DNA of 10,661 nt, taken from contig JACQFU010000298.1 in the NCBI GenBank assembly GCA_016199905.1, positions 1 to 10,661 of the forward strand. The letters are read 5' to 3'. The position numbers and the translations under genes were made by a program. The notes beneath the pieces were generated by a model. It was given only the letters and a program-made list of their open reading frames with translations, made no database searches and was not told the DNA's origin. This DNA is from Candidatus Wallbacteria bacterium (lineage in GTDB: Bacteria; Muiribacteriota; UBA6191; JACPRK01). Shown here piece after piece: positions 6,353 through 10,661 of this stretch (position 1 is the stretch's first letter; every line of letters starts with the position of its first letter).

Positions 6353-7198
6353 ATGATCGTGGCCTGCGCCGGCCAAGCTCTCGCGGGCGGCACGCGCGTC
6401 ACTATCTCCCTGCCGCCCATCGCCAGCATCGACGATCTGGCCTGGACGCCGATGCCAGGCGAGCGGTTGCTGCTCACGACCGACGGCGAGGCTAAGATGA
6501 CGATCCTGGACAACCGGGGCCAGCGCGCCGGTTCCCTGTTCGTTCCGCTTCCGCACATCCGCGACGTGCGGGCGCTGTCGGACGGCAGCCTCGTGCTGGG
6601 CGATCGCCGCACCGGCCGTATCTACCATGTGAAATCCGATGGTCCCCTGCTGGGCAGCGCCGGCGCCCGCGGCCTCAAGGAAGGCGAGTTCCTCCAGCTC
6701 GACAGAGTCGACGCCGATTCCCGAGGGCAGCTCTACGGCCTGGATGGCGCGGAGCTGAAGATCCTGAAGTTCTCCTCGAAGGGGGATTTGCTCGGTTCGT
6801 TCTCGGTGGAGACCGGTCCCGTCGTGGATCCGGAGGGCCGAGTGCTCGCCGTCCAGGATCGTCTCAGCGGCAAGACCCGACGGATCGTGGCCTATTCCAA
6901 GCCCGACTCCCACAAGGTCCTTTACGAGGGCAAGCTCGAGCTCGCGTCTCGCTGGGAACCGATGGCGGCGCTCTCCGACGGCACAGTGGTCGTGCGGACC
7001 TTCGACCTGTCCGGCGCTTGCCGCGTTCTGCTCGTCGGCCCGGACGGCAAACAGGGAGCGTCGATCTCCCTGGCCGACGACGCGGTCCTGGCTGGTCCGG
7101 CGCGCGTGCTCGCCGTCGATCCCGAGGAGAAGACGCTGGTCTATCTGGCAGGCGGCGCCGCCGGATATCGAGCGATCCGGGTGCCTCTGCCCCGCTAG
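6353..7198 (+). CDS. Exported beta-propeller-like (NHL/6-bladed type) protein
   Basis: A 281-residue protein that I place only by fold. It is a series of strand-turn-strand units with GxxxxxxD-type turns: LAWTPMPGERLLLTTDGEAKMTI, VRALSDGSLVLGDRRTGRIY, VDADSRGQLYGLDG, VDPEGRVLAVQD, MAALSDGTVVV and VLAVDPEEKTLVYL. These are typical of NHL or SMP-30-like propellers, here about five or six blades. The N-terminus (MIVACAGQALAGG) looks like the end of a signal peptide without its charged part. The open frame continues upstream to a TAG at 6194-6196, encoding LPAFLMIVACAGQALA with no ATG, GTG or TTG found in frame near it. AGGAAGG at 6328-6334 is 18 bases from this ATG, farther than usual, so the start is uncertain. 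A binding or scaffold role outside the cytoplasm is inferred; no catalytic residues are evident. Confidence 0.72.
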   Translation: MIVACAGQALAGGTRVTISLPPIASIDDLAWTPMPGERLLLTTDGEAKMTILDNRGQRAGSLFVPLPHIRDVRALSDGSLVLGDRRTGRIYHVKSDGPLLGSAGARGLKEGEFLQLDRVDADSRGQLYGLDGAELKILKFSSKGDLLGSFSVETGPVVDPEGRVLAVQDRLSGKTRRIVAYSKPDSHKVLYEGKLELASRWEPMAALSDGTVVVRTFDLSGACRVLLVGPDGKQGASISLADDAVLAGPARVLAVDPEEKTLVYLAGGAAGYRAIRVPLPR

Positions 7199-7240
7199 TC
7201 TCGGGCTCCGCTTCGGCGGCCTTCGGCTCTCCGGAAGCCG

Positions 7241-7256
7241 TGGTTGTCGCGTTGCG
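7241..7256 (+). promoter_or_regulatory. Possible sigma-54 promoter of the pilin-like gene
   Basis: TGGTTGTCGCGTTGCG has the invariant GG (7242-7243) and GC (7254-7255) exactly 10 bases apart, with TGG and TTGC intact, compared with the sigma-54 consensus TGGCAC-N5-TTGCA/T. The middle CAC is not matched. Transcription would begin near 7267, about 115 bases before the pilin ATG. Sigma-54 control of major pilins (PilS/PilR) is known in several Gram-negative bacteria. The remaining bases of the 183-base gap show no other clear element. Confidence 0.4.
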
Positions 7257-7381
7257 GGCGCCGCTGTTCTCGCCTTCGAAAAATCCCTTTGAACCGTCGT
7301 TATCCGGTCGCGTCTGTTGGGCAACCGGCGAACGAACGGGTCCGGACGGAAGGCCACCAAGGCCAGAGAGGAGCAGTCACC

Positions 7382-7822
7382 ATGATGAATCTTCGCAAGC
7401 GCGCAATCCGCAAGGGCTTCACCCTCATCGAACTGATGATCGTCATCGCCATCATCGGCGTGCTGGCCGGAATCGCGGTGCCCAACTACGTGCAGGCCCG
7501 CAAGAAGGCGCAACTCAAGGCGTGCTTCGCCAACCAGAAGACCATCGCCGGCGCGGTGGAGATGTACAACCTGGACAAGGGCACCTCCGAGCGGGACCTG
7601 GCCAAGATCGCCGACGACCTCGTGAAGGGCGGCTACATCCAGAGCAAGGTCGACGACCCCGGCGCCGGCAAAGGCAGCTTCGCCCACTACACGCTGACCA
7701 ACGACAACTTCGGCATCACCTGCAGCGAGCACGGCCCCATCGGCAACAACGGCGCGCAGCCTGCAAGCTCAGGCGGCCAGACCGCCGACTCGGGCTCCGC
7801 GTCGGGCTCGTCGGCCAGCTGA
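7382..7822 (+). CDS. Type IV pilin / pseudopilin-like protein with class III signal peptide
   Basis: A 146-residue prepilin. The short basic leader MMNLRKRAIRKG is followed by the cleavage/methylation motif G12-F13 TLIELMIVIAIIGVLAGIA, with the conserved Glu at mature position 5 (Glu17). A prepilin peptidase would cut after Gly12 and methylate Phe13; the hydrophobic helix then packs in the pilus or pseudopilus core. The globular part has two Cys (48 and 114), which could form a disulfide, and ends in a Ser/Gly/Ala-rich tail (127-146). GAGAGGAG at 7366-7373 supports ATG at 7382 (8 bases) or the adjacent ATG at 7385. No pilus or type II secretion assembly genes are seen nearby, so whether it is a pilin, a minor pilin or a secretion pseudopilin cannot be decided. 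Confidence 0.9.
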   Translation: MMNLRKRAIRKGFTLIELMIVIAIIGVLAGIAVPNYVQARKKAQLKACFANQKTIAGAVEMYNLDKGTSERDLAKIADDLVKGGYIQSKVDDPGAGKGSFAHYTLTNDNFGITCSEHGPIGNNGAQPASSGGQTADSGSASGSSAS

Positions 7823-7851
7823 GCTGGGGGCGGCGGCGGACGACCTGACGC

Positions 7852-9771
7852 TCACGTCTCGGGCGCCGGCGCGCGAAGGATTTCTTCGACGTAGCGCCGC
7901 GCGCCCGGGAGGTCCAGGTTCAACGCCCGCCGGCCAATCTCGGCCTGCTCCTGCCGCGTGAGGTCGTCGCTCACGATGGTCACGAACAGCTTGCGAGCCC
8001 GGCCTGCGACCACGTTGTCCAGCAGCTCGATGGCCAGCGCGCGCGGCGCATCGGGCCCCATCCGCAAGATTCCGTACGCGCGGCCAACGTCGACCGGATC
8101 GTAGATCTGTCCGACCAACGTGAAGATCCGTCGCATCAGCTTGTCCAGGTGCAGCTCGACTTTTTCCCGTGCCTTCGACTCCAGTCCCGCCGAGCTGCCC
8201 AGCAGCGCCATGAAGTAGTTGCCCAGCTCCAGGATCAGTTTCTGCTCCGACGCCTGCCCGAGTCCCGCCCCCTCCCTGGCCACCATGCGCTGGAAGAAAC
8301 CGCTCCCCATCTGGGTCATGCCCGAGGTGTATCGATCGATAGCCGCTCTCAGCTGCGCGATGTATTCGCGCCGGGCATTCTCGACAACCCAGATCCATGC
8401 GACACCGGTCGCCAGCACCAGCGCGGCGAGAACTCGCGGCCGATCGAACCCCGCCGCCACCAGGCCCAGCAGCAGCATGGCTGCCAGTCCCTTGAAGAAG
8501 CGATAGAAGAACATGTCGACGAACGCCTTCGCCTTGTACTTCACCTCGCGACGGGCCGGCAGGTAGAGCAGCTCGCGGGTGGCGTTGTTGATCGAGTAGT
8601 TGAGGCTGCCATCGTCGAGCTTCAGGAGACAGGCCAGCCAGAAGGCCGGCAGCAGCAGGAACGCAGCCGAACCCGCGATCGTCATCAAGGGCAGCAGCAA
8701 CAGCGACGGCCCCACGCCGAAGTTGCGTTGCAAGCGGCTGGTGAGCAGCAGCTGGATCGCGAAGCTCGACACGTTGAGCACAGCGAAGAAGGAGCCGTAG
8801 AACGCCGTCATTGCGTCCTTGCCGATCTTCGGCACGGCCTGGCCCGCGCCGACCAGCTCACGGAAAGGCAGATCGACCAGCGTCGCACTGCCAAAGAGAC
8901 GCGCCACAGCCGCCAGCGCGTTGGAGGCCGCCTCCACGGACGCCGTTCGCCGGGCATCGCCGGTGCCCGCCGACGCGTTGGCCCTCGAAAAGTAGCGATC
9001 GACGCCGACGTTGAACTGGTAGTCGACGATCGTGGATACGACCTGCATGCAGGCGATGATGAGGACGATGCTCTGCAAGTGTTTGCTGGCAGCGATGAGT
9101 CGGAGCCCGTCGAGGTATCCGGGCGGATCGCCCGCGACGGAGGCCGCCGGCCGGGCAAGCTCTCCGGAATTCCTGCGGCCGGCAAGGTCGCGACGGTGAA
9201 TCAGTCCGACAATGGGCGCTACGGGCAGGATGAGCAGCGCGCTGACGAGCAAGAGGTTCTCGGTCTTCAGCCAGGAGGCGCAGAGCGTGGCGATGAGGCC
9301 GCCGGCAGCGCCGCCAAGAATGCCGCCGCTGCCGATCAACCCGAAGAGGCGCTTGCCCTGACGCGGATCCAGCAAGTCGTTGGCGAAGCTCCAGAACTGC
9401 GTGATCGCCATGACATTGAAAACGCTGACCCAGAGATAGAAAATGGCCGCGACCCAGCTCGAATCCGGAGCCACGCGGAACAGGCCCCAGAACACGACCA
9501 TTGCCCCGGCAAAGCTCGCAGTCGAGTAGGCGAGGAGTTTCTGCCGCGGCAGCCGGTGCACGGCTCGCTGGTAGGCCGCGACAACGGCGCCTATGAGCAG
9601 CGCCGTGCCCAGGTAAACGTAGGGGAGGCGCGAGGCGCCCAGCTCCTCGAGGAACTTCGACTGGCGAATGGCCTTGAGGACGTAATACGAAGTGACGGTG
9701 AGGAAGAACTGGAGGAACAGCAATGCCGCCGTCACGCGCTCGTGAGGCAGAACCACGGCGATCAGACTCAT
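7852..9771 (-). CDS. Npt1/Npt2-type (ATP/ADP translocase family, MFS-like) transporter with C-terminal helical domain
   Basis: A 639-residue membrane protein. Residues 1-465 carry about 11-12 hydrophobic segments and family signatures: YYVLKAIRQSKFLEELGASRLPYVYL near the first helices, SFANDLLDPRQGKRLFGLIGSGG, and NNATRELLYLP followed by KYKAKAFVDMFFYRFFKG (about 395-428). These recall the TLC/Npt nucleotide transporter family; free-living bacteria carry such proteins with unknown substrate. Residues 466-639 form a soluble helical domain (HEAT-like; YDPVDVGRAYGILRMG, AIELLDNV). About 55 polar/Ala-rich residues at 263-317 look inserted between membrane helices. I chose ATG at 9771; the frame is open to a TTG at 9831, adding 20 polar residues. 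Neither start has a convincing ribosome site. A 23-codon frame (ATG at 9839) ends at TGA overlapping the ATG, so translational coupling is conceivable. Nucleotide transport is not assured. Confidence 0.85.
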   Translation of the reverse strand: MSLIAVVLPHERVTAALLFLQFFLTVTSYYVLKAIRQSKFLEELGASRLPYVYLGTALLIGAVVAAYQRAVHRLPRQKLLAYSTASFAGAMVVFWGLFRVAPDSSWVAAIFYLWVSVFNVMAITQFWSFANDLLDPRQGKRLFGLIGSGGILGGAAGGLIATLCASWLKTENLLLVSALLILPVAPIVGLIHRRDLAGRRNSGELARPAASVAGDPPGYLDGLRLIAASKHLQSIVLIIACMQVVSTIVDYQFNVGVDRYFSRANASAGTGDARRTASVEAASNALAAVARLFGSATLVDLPFRELVGAGQAVPKIGKDAMTAFYGSFFAVLNVSSFAIQLLLTSRLQRNFGVGPSLLLLPLMTIAGSAAFLLLPAFWLACLLKLDDGSLNYSINNATRELLYLPARREVKYKAKAFVDMFFYRFFKGLAAMLLLGLVAAGFDRPRVLAALVLATGVAWIWVVENARREYIAQLRAAIDRYTSGMTQMGSGFFQRMVAREGAGLGQASEQKLILELGNYFMALLGSSAGLESKAREKVELHLDKLMRRIFTLVGQIYDPVDVGRAYGILRMGPDAPRALAIELLDNVVAGRARKLFVTIVSDDLTRQEQAEIGRRALNLDLPGARRYVEEILRAPAPET

Positions 9772-9942
9772 CCAGGACCCGGACGGTCCGGACGCGTCAG
9801 GGCGCCTCTCGGATGCGGAGCTCTCGGGCAACAGGGCATCACTCTAGCCCCATCGGGCAGGCGGAGGCGAGTCTTGGCAGGAGATCGGGGGGAATGGACG
9901 CAGAGGGCGGTGACTGGAGTTCCGGGAGGGGCCTGGGGATTC

Positions 9943-10010
9943 GAGACTTGAGATTTGAGAGGAAGGATTCCAAATCTCTCGGTCTCCGATCTCCGGTCTC
10001 CAATCTCAAA
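9943..10010. repeat. Inverted heptamer tandem repeat in a divergent intergenic region
   Basis: On the + strand the left arm is GAGACTT-GAGATTT-GAGAGGA (9943-9963). The right arm is GGTCTCC-GATCTCC-GGTCTCC-AATCTCA (9981-10008), preceded by AATCTCT at 9973-9979. Each arm is a degenerate 7-base repeat of GAGATTT or its complement. TTGAGATTTGAGA (9948-9960) and TCTCCAATCTCAA (9997-10009) pair with 12 of 13 bases; GAGATTT (9950-9956) can alternatively pair with AAATCTC (9972-9978). It lies in the 288-base gap between the divergent transporter and secreted-protein genes, which otherwise shows no gene and no clear promoter. It is less GC-rich than its surroundings. Confidence 0.65.
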
Positions 10011-10059
10011 TACACGCATCATCCTCCCGCCAACGCGCGGAAGGGGTATCCTCTTGCCG

Positions 10060-10661
10060 ATGAGCGGAACGCAGCTTCCTCGCAGATGGCTTTTGACTCT
10101 TGCGGCGCTCGCGTTTGGGGCGGCCGCCACGAGCGCGGGCGGGCCGGTCCGGACGGCGGAGCCGAAGATCCCGCTCGAGGTCGAGGCGGGCGGCGTGGCC
10201 TGGCACAGGACGCGCGCAAGCCTGGAGCTGACGGGAAAAGCCGTTCAACTTTGGCTCGATTACTGTCCGGGCGCCGACCAGGCGGCGGCCGTGTCGATCG
10301 GAATCACGTATCACGAGCACCTGGAGCCAAGGCCGGAGGCTTCGAGTAACGTCGCCGGGCTGGCGGGGATCTTCCGATCGAGCAGCTGGGAAGAAGAGAG
10401 TCCGGCGGTCCCCGACGCCCAGCAGGTCGATCCGGACCAGGCCGGCACGCCCGCGCAGCGGCTGCTGCGAGGCGAGGCCGGCGACGCGGAGTACAGGATT
10501 CGCCCGTTCGGCGCCAACGATCCGGTGCCGCTGCTGGCTGCGCTGTTGACGCCCGACGCAGAGCTCTACAGGTTGAACGTGATCTATCCGGCCGACTGCT
10601 CCATCGAACAGGGGGGCTCGGTGTTGCCGGGTCCTTTGGGTCCTCCGGACATCTTCCAGAC
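10060..10661 (+). CDS. Secreted protein of unknown function, 5' part
   Basis: An open frame of 200 codons running off the window edge. It begins with a Sec signal peptide: RRW, then the hydrophobic LLTLAALAFGAAATSA, with likely cleavage after Ala26. The mature part starts GGPVRTAEPKIPLEVEAGG. It reads as a strand-rich soluble domain (GGVAWHRTRASLELTG, AVQLWLDYCPGAD, AVSIGITYHEHLE) followed by a region rich in Glu, Asp, Pro and Gln, with RLNVIYPADCSIEQ later. Two Cys are visible (68 and about 182). I recognise no family. The frame is free of stops, has GC-rich third positions, and its signal peptide sits just after the intergenic region, which supports a real gene. AAGGGG at 10041-10046 is 13 bases from the ATG but 7 bases from an in-frame TTG at 10054, so the start may be two codons earlier. 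Confidence 0.7.
   Translation, partial: MSGTQLPRRWLLTLAALAFGAAATSAGGPVRTAEPKIPLEVEAGGVAWHRTRASLELTGKAVQLWLDYCPGADQAAAVSIGITYHEHLEPRPEASSNVAGLAGIFRSSSWEEESPAVPDAQQVDPDQAGTPAQRLLRGEAGDAEYRIRPFGANDPVPLLAALLTPDAELYRLNVIYPADCSIEQGGSVLPGPLGPPDIFQ

Noticed and set aside
7814..7826. Palindrome CCAGCTGAGCTGG at the pilin stop as a terminator
   Set aside because: The stem is only 5-6 bp and no T-run follows; it may be coincidental with the stop codon context.
8149..9951. Long + strand open frame of 600 codons
   Set aside because: It lies antisense to the transporter gene, whose protein has clear membrane helices and family motifs. The antisense product is Arg/Gln/Glu-rich without domains, as expected for a shadow frame in GC-rich DNA.
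1..10661. Defence system, CRISPR array, prophage, insertion sequence or RNA gene
   Set aside because: I found no repeat-spacer array, transposase, integrase, nuclease pair, tRNA-like cloverleaf or rRNA segment on either strand.

Overview
The window is GC-rich bacterial chromosomal DNA with tightly packed genes on both strands. Exported proteins with signal peptides, a type IV pilin-like protein and a free-living-type Npt/ATP-ADP-translocase-fold transporter point to a Gram-negative (diderm) heterotroph. The style recalls soil or groundwater lineages such as Acidobacteriota or Myxococcota and relatives, but nothing here fixes the taxon.

Region 1 (1-4767) is catabolic. It starts with the C-terminal part of a class III (CaiB/BaiF) CoA-transferase, followed three bases later by a small single-pass membrane protein of unknown function. 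Next come a nitrilase-superfamily amidohydrolase of the beta-ureidopropionase/N-carbamoylputrescine amidase type and an NAD(P)-dependent aldehyde dehydrogenase. A convergent PreA-type dihydropyrimidine dehydrogenase subunit closes the region. Amidohydrolase plus PreA suggests reductive pyrimidine (uracil/thymine) degradation: PreA would reduce the ring, a dihydropyrimidinase not in this window would open it, and the amidohydrolase would release beta-alanine or beta-aminoisobutyrate. The aldehyde dehydrogenase could handle a downstream semialdehyde. PreA here lacks the C-terminal 4Fe-4S ferredoxin domain of the E. coli protein and has a Pro/Ala-rich tail instead.

Region 2 (4909-7822) carries three consecutive + strand genes for exported proteins. 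The first is a remote DUF1287/NlpC-P60-like protein with an SH3-like N-terminal part and two Ca-binding-type Asp loops. The second is a beta-propeller-like protein. The third is a lone prepilin with a class III signal peptide and a possible sigma-54 promoter. A long imperfect hairpin ending in six T, which looks like a dispersed repeat, separates the first two.

Region 3 (7852-10661) holds an Npt1/Npt2-type transporter with a C-terminal helical domain on the minus strand. A divergent intergenic region with an inverted heptamer repeat follows, then the start of an unrecognised secreted protein that runs off the window.

I see no rRNA, tRNA, CRISPR, insertion sequence, phage or defence system. 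The items most worth following are the ferredoxin-less PreA, the DUF1287-like exported protein, the transporter's extra loop and C-terminal domain, and the two intergenic repeat structures.
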